This document shows, piece after piece, positions 21,051 to 30,588 of a stretch of 64,000 nucleotides of DNA. How positions within the stretch are numbered: the first letter of the stretch is position 1; each line of letters opens with the position of its first letter. The position numbers and the translations under genes were made by a program. The stretch spans positions 1,736,001 through 1,800,000 of the forward strand of contig NZ_FYFA01000001.1 in assembly GCF_900188435.1 (NCBI RefSeq), read 5' to 3'. This DNA is from Marinobacter sp. es.048. GTDB taxonomy: Bacteria > Pseudomonadota > Gammaproteobacteria > Pseudomonadales > Oleiphilaceae. The notes beneath the pieces were generated by a model. The model searched no databases and was not told the origin of the DNA. It saw only the letters and a program-made list of their open reading frames with translations.

Positions 21051-21098
21051 TCAGTTGTTACTGGGTACAACCACGCTTTCGTCGAAATCGAGTTCCAT
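21051..21098 (-). CDS. Candidate 15-residue peptide MELDFDESVVVPSNN
   Basis: A 15-codon frame preceded by GAGAGGACAGGAC, a good ribosome site, and followed at 7 bp by a GC hairpin. The peptide is acidic at the start and polar at the end, and I do not recognise it. It might be a leader peptide, a small regulatory protein or chance. There is no downstream gene on this strand close enough for attenuation: the next minus-strand gene is the EAL gene, 210 bp on. No modifying enzymes are nearby. Confidence 0.3.
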   Translation of the reverse strand: MELDFDESVVVPSNN

Positions 21099-21330
21099 GT
21101 CCTGTCCTCTCGGTCAATGAGGCCCCAGACGGGGCATCGAAATATGTAACAAGTCTATCGTTGCTATGATTTTGAGCAATCCGTAAAACCCGTATGCGAC
21201 CAAAGGCAAGGCCCGGGCAATGGTCAGAAATTCTGATGTAACGCTGCAAAAGATTTTGATTTTCTTTGTCGGTTCGGGTTTCTAGACTCTGTAGCATCAT
21301 TTGAACCAGGGAGCGGGGTAATTTCTCATC

Positions 21331-21876
21331 ATGCAAATCAGGAACACAGCGGCCAGCTACGGGCTCGTAGCTATCACTATTCATTGGCTTGTTGCGCTGG
21401 CTGTCTTTGGCCTGTTCTGGCTTGGCTATTGGATGGTGGACCTGTCCTATTACGACGACTGGTATCGCAGAGCACCGGATATTCACCGCAGCATTGGCAT
21501 CCTGCTGTTGATGGTCATGCTCTTCCGGGTGTTCTGGAGAGTGGGGAACGTCTCGCCGGAGCCACTGCCAGGCCATAAGCGCTGGGAGGTCCGCAGCGCC
21601 CATATGGCCCACCTTCTATTGTATGTACTGATTTTCGTTGCCATGGTGAGTGGCTACCTGATTTCGACAGCGGATGGCTCTTCAATCAGCGTGTTCGACT
21701 GGTTCGAAGTACCGTCGGTCACCGGCCAGATCAAGGGCATGGAAGACATCGCTGGAACCGTTCACTACTGGTCGACCTGGGCAATCGTGTGCCTTGCCGT
21801 GGTTCATGCGGCTGGCGCCTTCAAGCACCACCTGCTTGATCGTGACCGCACATTACGGCGTATGTTAGGTAAGTGA
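21331..21876 (+). CDS. Cytochrome b561
   Basis: 181-residue four-helix membrane protein of the bacterial cytochrome b561 (CybB) family. Helix 1 has the heme-ligand region [18 protein letters not shown], helix 2 begins [13 protein letters not shown], helix 3 [20 protein letters not shown] and helix 4 [20 protein letters not shown]; the histidines that bind two hemes are present. It probably moves electrons from quinol, or acts on superoxide as in E. coli. It is followed after 71 bp by yceI, a pairing seen widely in proteobacteria. Confidence 0.92.
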   Translation: MQIRNTAASYGLVAITIHWLVALAVFGLFWLGYWMVDLSYYDDWYRRAPDIHRSIGILLLMVMLFRVFWRVGNVSPEPLPGHKRWEVRSAHMAHLLLYVLIFVAMVSGYLISTADGSSISVFDWFEVPSVTGQIKGMEDIAGTVHYWSTWAIVCLAVVHAAGAFKHHLLDRDRTLRRMLGK

Positions 21877-21947
21877 TCCGCCTGCCGTTTGTTTACTCAT
21901 CGTCTAACGCCCGGGAGTCGGGCACCAATGAAATAAGGGAGATAACC

Positions 21948-22529
21948 ATGAAAAAAGTTCTGCTCGCCTCTGCCGTGTCGATGGCGCTTGTCGGTGCAGC
22001 TCATGCCAACGAGCACAGCGGCACCTATGCGTTTGATACCAAAGGCGCCCATCAGTTCATTACCTTCAAGATTTCTCATCTTGGCTACAGCTGGCTTTAC
22101 GGTCGATTCAACGATTTCGATGGCGAATTCGTGTATGACGCCGAGAACCCGGAAAACAGCACCGTTAACGTCACGATTGACACCGCGAGCGTGGATTCCA
22201 ATCACGCCGAGCGGGACAAGCATCTTCGCAGTGAAGATTTCCTGTACGTCGACGAGTTTCCTGAGGCAACCTTCAAGAGCAAGCGCGTTGTTCTGGATGA
22301 AGAAGGCGAGGCCGACATCATCGGCGACCTGACCCTCCGTGGTGTGACCAAAGAAGTGACCCTCGACGCGGAAATGCTGGGCCACGGGGAAGATCCCTGG
22401 GGTGGCTACCGCATGGGTTTTGAAGCTGAAACCGAGCTTCGCCTCAAAGACTTCGGCATCCCGATGGGTCTCGGAAAGGCCTCCGAGACCGTCGAGATCA
22501 TCATTTCTGTCGAGGGTATCCGGCAGTAA
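21948..22529 (+). CDS. yceI: YceI-family periplasmic lipocalin-like protein
   Basis: 193 residues with a signal peptide ([20 protein letters not shown], cleavage before NEHSG). The mature beta-barrel shows the family patterns [37 protein letters not shown] and [16 protein letters not shown]. Members bind isoprenoid chains such as quinones. AAGGGAG precedes ATG 21948 at good spacing; earlier in-frame starts run back into the cytochrome b561 gene. Together with the cytochrome it suggests a periplasmic quinone or redox-stress function. Confidence 0.93.
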   Translation: MKKVLLASAVSMALVGAAHANEHSGTYAFDTKGAHQFITFKISHLGYSWLYGRFNDFDGEFVYDAENPENSTVNVTIDTASVDSNHAERDKHLRSEDFLYVDEFPEATFKSKRVVLDEEGEADIIGDLTLRGVTKEVTLDAEMLGHGEDPWGGYRMGFEAETELRLKDFGIPMGLGKASETVEIIISVEGIRQ

Positions 22530-22551
22530 TACTGGCTGACCCTGCCACTGT

Positions 22552-22579
22552 CAGATTCCGGGCCTAGACCCGGAATCTG
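22552..22579. terminator. Hairpin between convergent yceI and chemotaxis-receptor genes
   Basis: Perfect 11-bp stem CAGATTCCGGG / CCCGGAATCTG with loop cctaga. It includes the stop codon and last codons of the minus-strand receptor gene. No T-tract is present, but position and symmetry suggest bidirectional termination or 3'-end protection. Confidence 0.55.
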
Positions 22580-24201
22580 CCGGTCTGACTCTGCAGTTCC
22601 CTCGCATAGCCCTCGAGGGATTCACTGATTCCGTCGATGTCCCGCGACCGGTTTGCGCTCTCTGTGGCCAGATCGTTGATCTCGGTAATACTGCGGTTGA
22701 TCTCGTCCACTACCTGAGTCTGTTCTTCGGTGGCCGACGCAACGCTGGTATTCACGTCTGCAATATTTGCCATGGCCTCAAGAATGGCTTTGAGCTCAGA
22801 CTCTGCATCGGTGGCCAGCTTCTCGGTTTCGCTCGCTTCTTTGCTGCCTGTTTCCATCACCGACACGATGTCGGCAACGCCCTCCTGCAACGTCGTGATC
22901 ATTTTCTGGATGTCTTCCGTCGATTGTCCGGTCCGTTGAGCCAGGGTCCTGACTTCATCGGCTACCACTGCAAAGCCCCGTCCCTGCTCACCGGCACGCG
23001 CTGCCTCGATGGCGGCATTCAGCGCCAGCAGGTTGGTCTGCTCTGCGATTCCCCTGATAACGTCCAGCACGGATGTGATGTTGTCGGAATCGTCAGAAAG
23101 CTTCCGGATAACCTCCACAGCTTTTGAAATCTGTGCGGCCAACCGGTGCACCTGCTCTGAGGAGCTGCGGATAATTCGTGCGCCGTTCTTGCCCTTTTCT
23201 TCGGCCTCCCGGGTAATCTCGGCGGCCCTGGAAGCATTGCCGGCTACCTCTTCGATCGCACTCTGCATTTCGTTGATGGCAGTGGCAACCATGGAAATGG
23301 AGTCGGTCTGTCGAGTCACGCCATCATTGTTGTCCTTCGCCGCCCGGGCGAGATCTGTGGCTCCGGTGCCAAGCTCCCGGGTCAACTGCTGGATGGAGCC
23401 AATCATGGATTGCAGGTTCTCCAGAACGAGGTTGAAGCTTTTTGCGAGCTTGCCCAGGTCATCATCCATCTCCACAGGAATCCGCTGGGTCAGATCGCCT
23501 TCACCCTGGGCAATATTGTCTAGCTGATCCCGAAGCGCCGCGATAGAGCCAATGATCATTTTCAGGAACACAGCAAACAGCCCAATACTGATCAGGATAG
23601 CGACGGCTGTGACTAGCAGGATGGTGACTGAGCTGCTCTGGCCCTCCGAAGAGGCTTCACCAGCGCGAATCTGGGCCTGGGCATCTGCGTGAGCGCCGAC
23701 CTCGTCGAAGTAATTTCTGAGATTGTCGAAGAGGTTGTTGGTTTCACTGCCTGCCAGGGTTCTCGCCTGCTCTGGATCGCCTGCTTCTGCCAGCTCAAGA
23801 ACCCGTTGGGCGGATCCCAGCCAGCGCTCATAGGCCGCATCGAATCCTCGAGCTACATCGGAGACGCCGGTACCCTCAAGCCTGGCAACCGCCTGGTTGA
23901 AGCGGTCCAGTGCCTGGCCTGCATTTTCATCAAAGCTGGCCAGATAATTCTCACCTTCCTCATTGTTGAGCTGCGCGTCCACATAGGCGACCTGGGCTAC
24001 CAATGCCTGGTAGAGGTCTCGGTCACCGTTGAGGATTTCGCTGACGGACGGCAGATAGGTGTCGGCAATATTATCGGTGTCGGATACCAGGTTTCGGACG
24101 GTGCTGACGGCAAACAACCCTATAATGACCAGGGCGAGAGCCGTGATAGCGAAAGGCAAAGCAATTTTTACCCGGAGCCCCAGGCGCTTACCAAAATCCA
24201 T
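22564..24201 (-). CDS. Methyl-accepting chemotaxis protein
   Basis: 545 residues. TM1 at about 12-32 ([19 protein letters not shown]) and TM2 at about 190-212 ([19 protein letters not shown]) flank a helical periplasmic sensor of the four-helix-bundle type. A HAMP domain follows, with [19 protein letters not shown]. The signalling tip is clear: [19 protein letters not shown] and [18 protein letters not shown]. The C-terminus lacks a CheR-tethering pentapeptide. The ligand is unknown. It stands alone and converges on yceI. Confidence 0.93.
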   Translation of the reverse strand: MDFGKRLGLRVKIALPFAITALALVIIGLFAVSTVRNLVSDTDNIADTYLPSVSEILNGDRDLYQALVAQVAYVDAQLNNEEGENYLASFDENAGQALDRFNQAVARLEGTGVSDVARGFDAAYERWLGSAQRVLELAEAGDPEQARTLAGSETNNLFDNLRNYFDEVGAHADAQAQIRAGEASSEGQSSSVTILLVTAVAILISIGLFAVFLKMIIGSIAALRDQLDNIAQGEGDLTQRIPVEMDDDLGKLAKSFNLVLENLQSMIGSIQQLTRELGTGATDLARAAKDNNDGVTRQTDSISMVATAINEMQSAIEEVAGNASRAAEITREAEEKGKNGARIIRSSSEQVHRLAAQISKAVEVIRKLSDDSDNITSVLDVIRGIAEQTNLLALNAAIEAARAGEQGRGFAVVADEVRTLAQRTGQSTEDIQKMITTLQEGVADIVSVMETGSKEASETEKLATDAESELKAILEAMANIADVNTSVASATEEQTQVVDEINRSITEINDLATESANRSRDIDGISESLEGYARELQSQTGRFRV

Positions 24202-24328
24202 ACGTTTCTCCCGCGTTGCCAGAATGGCTTATTGCCAATATAGCATCGGGAAGGAGATAGATTTGAGAAACAGTAGAGCAATTGCTCCCGGTCAATGAAG
24301 CGGAGTTCTCGCCGGGAGTGGGGGCGGG

Positions 24329-24571
24329 CTATCTGGAAGGGCCAGGTGATTCACGGTGGGTGTTACCGGATCTGCACAGGTGCCTCTGGCGCCAGAACTG
24401 TCCCGCGAAAATAACGACCCAGATCAGTAATCCTGCCCAGAGATAAGTCTCGGGAATCTGGAAGCTACCACTGATTGCAAACTCAACCAAAAGCATCAGC
24501 GTCACCGCCAGAACCGCATTTACCATGGCTGTCACCATGGCTTGCCCGCAGGCTTTGATGTTGGGTTTCAT
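24329..24571 (-). CDS. Small two-helix membrane protein
   Basis: 80 residues with two hydrophobic segments, about 12-33 (MVTAMVNAVLAVTLMLLVEF) and 42-58 (YLWAGLLIWVVIFAGQF), and a basic C-terminal tail. GCGGAA lies upstream of ATG 24571. I recognise no family. It stands between the chemotaxis-receptor gene and parC, divergent from parC. Membrane pattern and ribosome site make it a plausible gene; conservation is untested. Confidence 0.5.
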   Translation of the reverse strand: MKPNIKACGQAMVTAMVNAVLAVTLMLLVEFAISGSFQIPETYLWAGLLIWVVIFAGQFWRQRHLCRSGNTHRESPGPSR

Positions 24572-24724
24572 AGTGTTCCGCTTGTCAGAGAAGTAAAACG
24601 GTCTTCTATCTACTGAAATGGAGAATACGGCTCACCTCACGGACTCTCCATGCGGGAATTCCGCTATTGGAATCAGTCGTCTGTGCGACAGCTGACCGAT
24701 TTTGGCCAATAAATCCGCAGGTTG

Positions 24725-24754
24725 TTGGTGTATCGGCGCCTTGCTCCATATAAT
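24725..24754 (+). promoter_or_regulatory. Candidate sigma-70 promoter of parC
   Basis: TTGGTG, 18-bp spacer, perfect TATAAT at 24749-24754; about 95 bp before the parC start. Confidence 0.55.
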
Positions 24755-24849
24755 GTGCGCTCCTGTTAACCGGTGATTAATCCGGGCGCAGGGAGTAGCA
24801 TCACGGACATTATTCAAATCAGGCAATACAGGCAATCAAAGAGGCATCC

Positions 24850-27159
24850 ATGCCAGAGTTTCAGACAACGGACGAAGGTTTCGAGCGGGTCGCGCTCCGG
24901 GATTACACGGAAAAGGCCTATCTCGATTATTCCATGTACGTCATTCTTGACCGGGCACTTCCCAATGTCGGCGACGGTCTGAAACCGGTTCAGCGGCGAA
25001 TTGTCTATGCCATGTCTGAGCTGGGGCTGAAATCCACCTCGAAGTACAAGAAGTCTGCCCGTACCGTTGGCGATGTGCTGGGTAAATTCCATCCCCACGG
25101 CGATAGTGCCTGTTATGAAGCCATGGTGCTGATGGCTCAGCCTTTTTCCTATCGCTATCCTCTCGTCGACGGGCAGGGAAACTGGGGCTCCCCGGATGAT
25201 CCCAAATCCTTTGCGGCGATGCGTTACACCGAATCCCGCCTTGCGCCTTTCGCCGAAGTACTATTGGGCGAGCTCGGGCAGGGCACGGTCGACTGGGTGC
25301 CCAACTTTGATGGCACCATGGAAGAACCGTCAGTGCTCCCCGCCCGGTTGCCCCATGTACTGCTAAATGGCACCACCGGTATCGCAGTTGGTATGGCCAC
25401 GGATATCCCGCCGCATAACGTACGGGAAGTGACTGCGGCCTGCATACGCCTTCTGGATCAGCCCGAGGCGACGGTTGAAGAGCTCTGTGAACACATCAAG
25501 GGACCGGATTTTCCGACTGAGGCGGAGATCATTACCCCTCGGAAGGACATCCGGCAGATGTACGAAACCGGCCGCGGATCACTGCGGATGCGCGCCCGTT
25601 GGATCCGGGAGAGCGGCGAGATCGTAGTCACGGACCTCCCGCATCAGGTGTCTGGTAATCGGGTGCTGGAGCAGATTGCTCATCAGATGCAGACCAAGAA
25701 GCTACCCATGGTGGCCGACCTTCGTGATGAGTCTGATCATGAGAACCCGACTCGACTGGTGATTGCGCCCCGTTCCAACCGGGTTGATCTGGATGGTTTG
25801 ATGGCGCACCTGTTTGCCAGCACCGATCTTGAGAAAACTTACCGGGTTAACATCAATGTGATCGGTAACGACGGTCGGCCCGGCGTGAAGGGGTTGCACC
25901 AGATCCTCACCGAATGGCTGACTTTCCGTCGCACCACCGTGATCCGCCGGCTCCAACATCGTCTGGATAAGGTTCTTGCTCGACTGCACATTCTGGAAGG
26001 CTTGCTGATCGCCTATCTCAATATTGATGAAGTGATCGAGATTATCCGAACCGAAGACAAGCCCAAGGCCGAGTTGATGGCCCGTTTCGGGTTGTCCGCC
26101 GATCAGGCCGAAGCCATTCTCGAACTGAAGCTGCGTCACCTGGCCAAGCTTGAGGAAATGAAAATCCGGGGCGAACAGGATGAACTCTCGGCTGAACGGG
26201 ATGAGCTCCAATCCATTCTGGGATCCGAGGATCGACTGCGCGAACTTATCAAGAGCGAGATGCAAGCGGATGCCGAGACCTTTGGCGATGACCGTCGCTC
26301 ACCGATAGTCGAGCGTGAGGAGGCCAAGGCATTTAGTGAAGTGGACCTGATCTCGAACGACCCTGTCACGGTTGTGCTGTCTGAAAAAGGCTGGGTTCGC
26401 GCCGCCAAGGGCCACGACATTGAGCCGGAAGGTCTGAGCTACAAAGCCGGTGACCGTTTCTCCCTCGCGGCTCGGGGACGGAACAACCAGCAGGCGATTT
26501 TCCTGGATTCTACCGGGCGCGCCTATTCATTGATGGCTCACAGTTTTCCGTCTGCCAGAGGCCAGGGTGAGCCGCTGACCGGGCGCATCAACCCACCTTC
26601 CGGTGCAAGCTTCTCAGGTCTGTTGATGGGAGATCCGTCCCGTAAGGCCTTGCTGGTTACCGACGGTGGCTATGGGTTTGTTACGTCGCTAAACGACATG
26701 ATCAGCAAGAACCGCAATGGCAAGGCAGTGGTCAGTGTCCCCAAGGGGTCGAAGATCATGCCTCCGATGACCATACCGACCACCGAAAAAACACTTTATC
26801 TGGGGGCGGTGTCCAACGAAGGACGGATGCTGGTGTTCCCGCTAAGCGAATTGCCAGAGCTGGCAAAGGGTAAGGGTAACAAGATCATCAGCATTCCCTC
26901 TGCCCGGGTCCAGAACCGTGAGGAATATGTGGTGGCGGTAGCGGTATTTGCCGAGGACGACCAGCTGGAGATCCGGGCTGGCAAGCGCAAGATGGGACTG
27001 CAGTTCAGTGACCTTGAACACTACCTGGGTGAGCGAGGCCGTCGTGGCCACAAGCTGCCCAGAGGGCTGCAACGGGTTGATGGCATTGATGTGATTCCTT
27101 CCGCCACCCGGGCGCAGGAAGAGGCGGGCTCTGATAGCGAGGGTGCCGACGGTGAGTGA
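24850..27159 (+). CDS. parC: DNA topoisomerase IV subunit A
   Basis: 769 residues. The catalytic tyrosine is Tyr126, in [13 protein letters not shown]. The quinolone-resistance region reads [13 protein letters not shown], with the Ser and Glu residues of the susceptible form. The C-terminal half (from about 500) is the beta-pinwheel DNA-wrapping domain. With ParE it unlinks daughter chromosomes. AAAGAGG precedes the ATG. The C-terminal acidic tail ([13 protein letters not shown]) overlaps the start of serB, so the two are translationally coupled. parE lies about 7 kb upstream rather than adjacent. Confidence 0.96.
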   Translation: MPEFQTTDEGFERVALRDYTEKAYLDYSMYVILDRALPNVGDGLKPVQRRIVYAMSELGLKSTSKYKKSARTVGDVLGKFHPHGDSACYEAMVLMAQPFSYRYPLVDGQGNWGSPDDPKSFAAMRYTESRLAPFAEVLLGELGQGTVDWVPNFDGTMEEPSVLPARLPHVLLNGTTGIAVGMATDIPPHNVREVTAACIRLLDQPEATVEELCEHIKGPDFPTEAEIITPRKDIRQMYETGRGSLRMRARWIRESGEIVVTDLPHQVSGNRVLEQIAHQMQTKKLPMVADLRDESDHENPTRLVIAPRSNRVDLDGLMAHLFASTDLEKTYRVNINVIGNDGRPGVKGLHQILTEWLTFRRTTVIRRLQHRLDKVLARLHILEGLLIAYLNIDEVIEIIRTEDKPKAELMARFGLSADQAEAILELKLRHLAKLEEMKIRGEQDELSAERDELQSILGSEDRLRELIKSEMQADAETFGDDRRSPIVEREEAKAFSEVDLISNDPVTVVLSEKGWVRAAKGHDIEPEGLSYKAGDRFSLAARGRNNQQAIFLDSTGRAYSLMAHSFPSARGQGEPLTGRINPPSGASFSGLLMGDPSRKALLVTDGGYGFVTSLNDMISKNRNGKAVVSVPKGSKIMPPMTIPTTEKTLYLGAVSNEGRMLVFPLSELPELAKGKGNKIISIPSARVQNREEYVVAVAVFAEDDQLEIRAGKRKMGLQFSDLEHYLGERGRRGHKLPRGLQRVDGIDVIPSATRAQEEAGSDSEGADGE

Positions 27160-28384
27160 GCTGGTACTGATTAATGTCTCCGGCCGTGACAAGCCGGGCC
27201 TGACATCGGAAATCACCGGCATCATGGGGCGCTACGATGTGCGGATCCTGGATATTGGTCAGGCGGTCATTCACGATCATCTTACCTGGGGCATCCTGAT
27301 CGAAATCCCGGATGAATCCAAATCCTCGCCCGTTATTCGGGATCTGCTGTTCCGGCTCCACGCCCTGGATCTGCAGGTGCGTTTTGCGCCGATCACCGTG
27401 GAAGAGTACCAGTCCTGGGCCGCCGCCAGGAACCGCGCCTGCTACATCGTGACGCTGCTTGCCCGGGATATCAAAGCCGAGCAGATTGCCCGGGTTTCCG
27501 CCATCACGGCGCGTCATGGTCTGAACATCGATAACATTTCACGGCTCTCTGCCAGGCCCTCGCTGAATGCCTCCGACAACCGCATTGCGTGTGTTGAATT
27601 TTCGGTGCGTGGAACGCCCTCGGATCTCGAGCAACTGCGAGCGGATTTCCTGCATATTGCCGGCGAGATGAATGTGGATATCGCCTTCCAGGAGGACTCC
27701 ATTTTCCGGCGTAATCGTCGTCTGGTGGTCTTTGACATGGACTCCACGCTGATCGAAGCCGAGGTGATCGACGAGCTGGCCACGGAGGCCGGAGTCGGGG
27801 ATCAGGTGGCAGAGATAACCGAAAGGGCCATGCAGGGCGAGCTCGATTTCAGCCAGAGTTTTGCCGAGCGCCTGGCACTTCTGAGAGGCCTGGATGAATC
27901 GGTCCTCGAGGGAATCGCCTCGCGGTTGCGGATGACCGAGGGTGCAGAGCACCTGATCCTCAGTCTCAAGGCGCTGGGATATCGCACCGCAATCCTATCG
28001 GGCGGCTTCACCTACTTTGCCCGCCACCTTCAGCGCAAACTCGGTATCGATTACATCTACGCCAACGAACTCGAGATTGAGGACGGCAAGGTGACCGGCC
28101 GGGTGTCCGGGCAGATCGTGGACGGCAAACGGAAAGCGGAGTTGCTGCTGGAGATCGCCGAGAAGGAGCACATCTCAAGGGAGCAGGTCATTGCGGTAGG
28201 TGATGGCGCCAATGACCTTCCCATGCTGAGCCAGGCCGGCCTGGGTGTGGCCTTCCGGGCCAAGCCTTTGGTCAAGGAATCAGCGCGTCATGCGATTTCG
28301 ACGCTGGGGCTGGATGCAATCCTGTATCTGATTGGTTTCCGTGAAAGTGAAACCAATCAGAGCCTGGAAAACGCCGACTTCTGA
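27152..28384 (+). CDS. serB: Phosphoserine phosphatase
   Basis: 410 residues, the long Pseudomonas-type form. Two ACT-like regulatory domains occupy about residues 1-190 ([20 protein letters not shown] at the start). The HAD phosphatase domain has nucleophile Asp in [32 protein letters not shown], and [16 protein letters not shown]. It makes serine from phosphoserine. GTG 27152 (MSELVL) is chosen because GAGGG lies 8 bases upstream; a GTG at 27143 is possible. It overlaps parC by 8 bp. Its 3' end meets the convergent fimX gene across a short hairpin. Confidence 0.94.
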   Translation: MSELVLINVSGRDKPGLTSEITGIMGRYDVRILDIGQAVIHDHLTWGILIEIPDESKSSPVIRDLLFRLHALDLQVRFAPITVEEYQSWAAARNRACYIVTLLARDIKAEQIARVSAITARHGLNIDNISRLSARPSLNASDNRIACVEFSVRGTPSDLEQLRADFLHIAGEMNVDIAFQEDSIFRRNRRLVVFDMDSTLIEAEVIDELATEAGVGDQVAEITERAMQGELDFSQSFAERLALLRGLDESVLEGIASRLRMTEGAEHLILSLKALGYRTAILSGGFTYFARHLQRKLGIDYIYANELEIEDGKVTGRVSGQIVDGKRKAELLLEIAEKEHISREQVIAVGDGANDLPMLSQAGLGVAFRAKPLVKESARHAISTLGLDAILYLIGFRESETNQSLENADF

Positions 28385-28399
28385 GCCATTCAGGCTCAG
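28381..28399. terminator. Short hairpin between convergent serB and fimX
   Basis: CTGAGCC-attca-GGCTCAG. It contains both the serB stop (28382-28384) and the fimX stop (28396-28398). There is no T-tract, so termination strength is doubtful. Confidence 0.4.
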
Positions 28400-30510
28400 T
28401 TGTCGCCGAAGTCGTAGTTCATTTCGGGTACCGGTGCCTGCAGGTAGTAGCCCTGAATGTAATTCACACCAGCCTGCCATAGAGTGGCGAGGACGCCTGC
28501 GTTCTCCACCAGTGGAATGATAGTGAGCTTGCCGTTTGATTGCAGGCTCTTGACCATTTCCTTGACCTGTTCCTTGGCCTCGTCGTTCTTCTGGATTTCT
28601 TCCGTGAAGGAGCCATCGATCTTCACATAGTTCGTATCGATGTGTTTCAGGGTGTTGAAGGGATTGAGGGCGCAGCCGAACTGGGCGATGGATACCTTGC
28701 AGTGAAGCTCGTGAACCGCTTTGGTGAAGTCTTTCGCCTGCTTCATGTACTTGTTGGCATCGCCTTCCCTGATCTGGAAGATCAGGGAATCGCCCGGCAG
28801 CCGTGCGGCTTTCAGAGCAACGCTCAGCCAGGGAGTGAAGGTTTTATCCTGCAGGGTTTCGGCCGTCACATTGAGGAACAGGCGGGTATCGTGGCCCCGT
28901 GAGCGATGGCTGGACAGCTGTTTGATGGTTTGCAGAATGACCCAGCGGTCAATCTTGATCGCGGTGTCGCTCGGACCTGTTGGCGGCAGGAAGTCATAGG
29001 GTGAGACTTCCTCATCGTCCTTGTCGAGCATGCGCACGAAGGCTTCGTAATGTTCCTCGCCTTCGCCACGCAGGTTGATGATCGGCTGGAACAGCAGCCG
29101 GAAGCGGTTTTCTTCCAGGGCCTTCTGAATTGCTTCCACCGAATTGCTCTGATCCAGTTCTTCGAAATCGGCGGGGTTGTACACCACCACGCCATTACCC
29201 TCAGCATGCCCCTCGAGTTTTCGAACTTCGGCGGATGCGGTATGGGCCCGAGCCATTAGTTCTTCGGCTTTCGGTGAGTTTTCAGTGATGGACGCGACAC
29301 CAATACTGACAGTCAGCTGGATTGTTCGTTCGTTGATATCGAACAGATGGTCCTCTACGGCTTTGCGAATTCGTTCGGCGTGTCCTGCCATGACCGTCTC
29401 GTCGCAGGGCTGACACAGAAGGCTGAACGCATCGTCGCTGAGCCTGGCCAGGGCAAGTTCATCTCCTGCCTGTTCCTGCAGCAATTTCGCAAGATCGCCG
29501 AGCAGCAGATCCGCACCAGAGATGCCTACCTGGCCCTTCATGCTCATGAAGTTATCAAGGGCGATATAGGCCAGGGCGCCGGTTTCGTTTTTCTTCCCCG
29601 CGTTGGCAATGGCTTCAGCCAGTGCATCCATCAGGTACTGACGGTTATAGAGACCAGTGAGAAGATCCTGGCTGCTGATCTGGCGCAGCTTTTCTTCCAG
29701 TTCTGCATCGCTGTGCTCCGGTTGCAGAACAATCTGCGTGCAGGCTTCACCGTCGTAGGTGGCCGCCGACACGGACATGGTAACGTTCAGCTCGTGGTCG
29801 TCACTGCGCCGTGCCGTACAGTTCATGGTCATGCCGTCTTCGCCATTTTCGGCAAACGACTTCATGAACTCCTTGTACTTCTCCTGGCTTTCCGGAGTAA
29901 GGGTGTCCAGCACCGGAACGCAGATAAGATCGTCGATATCGTCGTACCCGAGAAACTCCATGTACGACTGGTTGGCGTAGATGTGCATGCCATCATTAAT
30001 ATAGGCGATCGCATCCTTGGAGCTTTCGAGAAGTAGCTGGCAACGCTGTTCCGCCTCTCGAAGGTGAGACTCCAGAACACGACGTCTCCTCCGTTCGTCA
30101 AGGGCTGCCAGCTCCCGGTTAACCTTGAGCACAATCAGGTCGGGGTGCTCGAACGACACCGTGTCCTGGGCACCGGCTTTCATCATTCCAACCGTGCGTT
30201 CGCGGCTTTCCTCTTCCGTCAGGAGGATAAACGGAATGTCCTTGTCCATCCTGCGGATCATGGCGAGGGCATCATCGGCCGAGAATTCCTGGTCCAGGTC
30301 GCGGGCCAGAAGGAGATCCCAGTTACCGGTCTTCAGCGTTTCTTCCAGATCTTCTTCTGAGGTAATTCTATGGGCCCGGGTGGCCTTGCCAGAGTTCCGG
30401 AGCAGGCTGACCAGCGATTCGGCATCGTTTTGGGATGGATCAAGAATCAGCAGGTGTACGGTCGCGTTCTTTTTCTGCATTCGAAGGGCGTCTCGTGATA
30501 CACGGTTCAT
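28396..30510 (-). CDS. fimX: FimX-like c-di-GMP receptor (REC-like, PAS, degenerate GGDEF and EAL)
   Basis: 704 residues, close to Pseudomonas FimX. Order: REC-like domain (about 15-135, VHLLILDPSQNDAESLVSLL), PAS (about 155-275), GGDEF fold (about 285-440), EAL fold (about 450-700). The GGDEF site reads RLSDDAFSLL, so it cannot be a normal cyclase. The EAL site reads YEAFVRM, the DDFG position reads AQFGCAL, and the usual catalytic glutamates are changed, so it should bind rather than cleave c-di-GMP. FimX controls type IV pilus assembly and twitching. Its position after serB matches Pseudomonas. Confidence 0.88.
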   Translation of the reverse strand: MNRVSRDALRMQKKNATVHLLILDPSQNDAESLVSLLRNSGKATRAHRITSEEDLEETLKTGNWDLLLARDLDQEFSADDALAMIRRMDKDIPFILLTEEESRERTVGMMKAGAQDTVSFEHPDLIVLKVNRELAALDERRRRRVLESHLREAEQRCQLLLESSKDAIAYINDGMHIYANQSYMEFLGYDDIDDLICVPVLDTLTPESQEKYKEFMKSFAENGEDGMTMNCTARRSDDHELNVTMSVSAATYDGEACTQIVLQPEHSDAELEEKLRQISSQDLLTGLYNRQYLMDALAEAIANAGKKNETGALAYIALDNFMSMKGQVGISGADLLLGDLAKLLQEQAGDELALARLSDDAFSLLCQPCDETVMAGHAERIRKAVEDHLFDINERTIQLTVSIGVASITENSPKAEELMARAHTASAEVRKLEGHAEGNGVVVYNPADFEELDQSNSVEAIQKALEENRFRLLFQPIINLRGEGEEHYEAFVRMLDKDDEEVSPYDFLPPTGPSDTAIKIDRWVILQTIKQLSSHRSRGHDTRLFLNVTAETLQDKTFTPWLSVALKAARLPGDSLIFQIREGDANKYMKQAKDFTKAVHELHCKVSIAQFGCALNPFNTLKHIDTNYVKIDGSFTEEIQKNDEAKEQVKEMVKSLQSNGKLTIIPLVENAGVLATLWQAGVNYIQGYYLQAPVPEMNYDFGDN

Positions 30511-30588
30511 TCACTAACGCTGAATGATGCAGGGGTTGCCGATCAATAACAACCCTCTGCGGCGTTCCGGTGTCTCAGTTTGGCGACC

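Larger units (their letters stand above)
20841..21330. other. 490-bp gap between the EAL gene and cytochrome b561 gene
   Basis: Divergent region carrying the promoters of both flanking genes, which I cannot place exactly. It includes an A/T-rich stretch at about 20880-21000, a purine run (GGAGGGAGGA, 21011-21020) with no start codon after it, a GC hairpin at 21026-21043 and a 15-codon minus-strand frame at 21051-21098. Nothing resembles a tRNA or known ncRNA. Confidence 0.6.
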
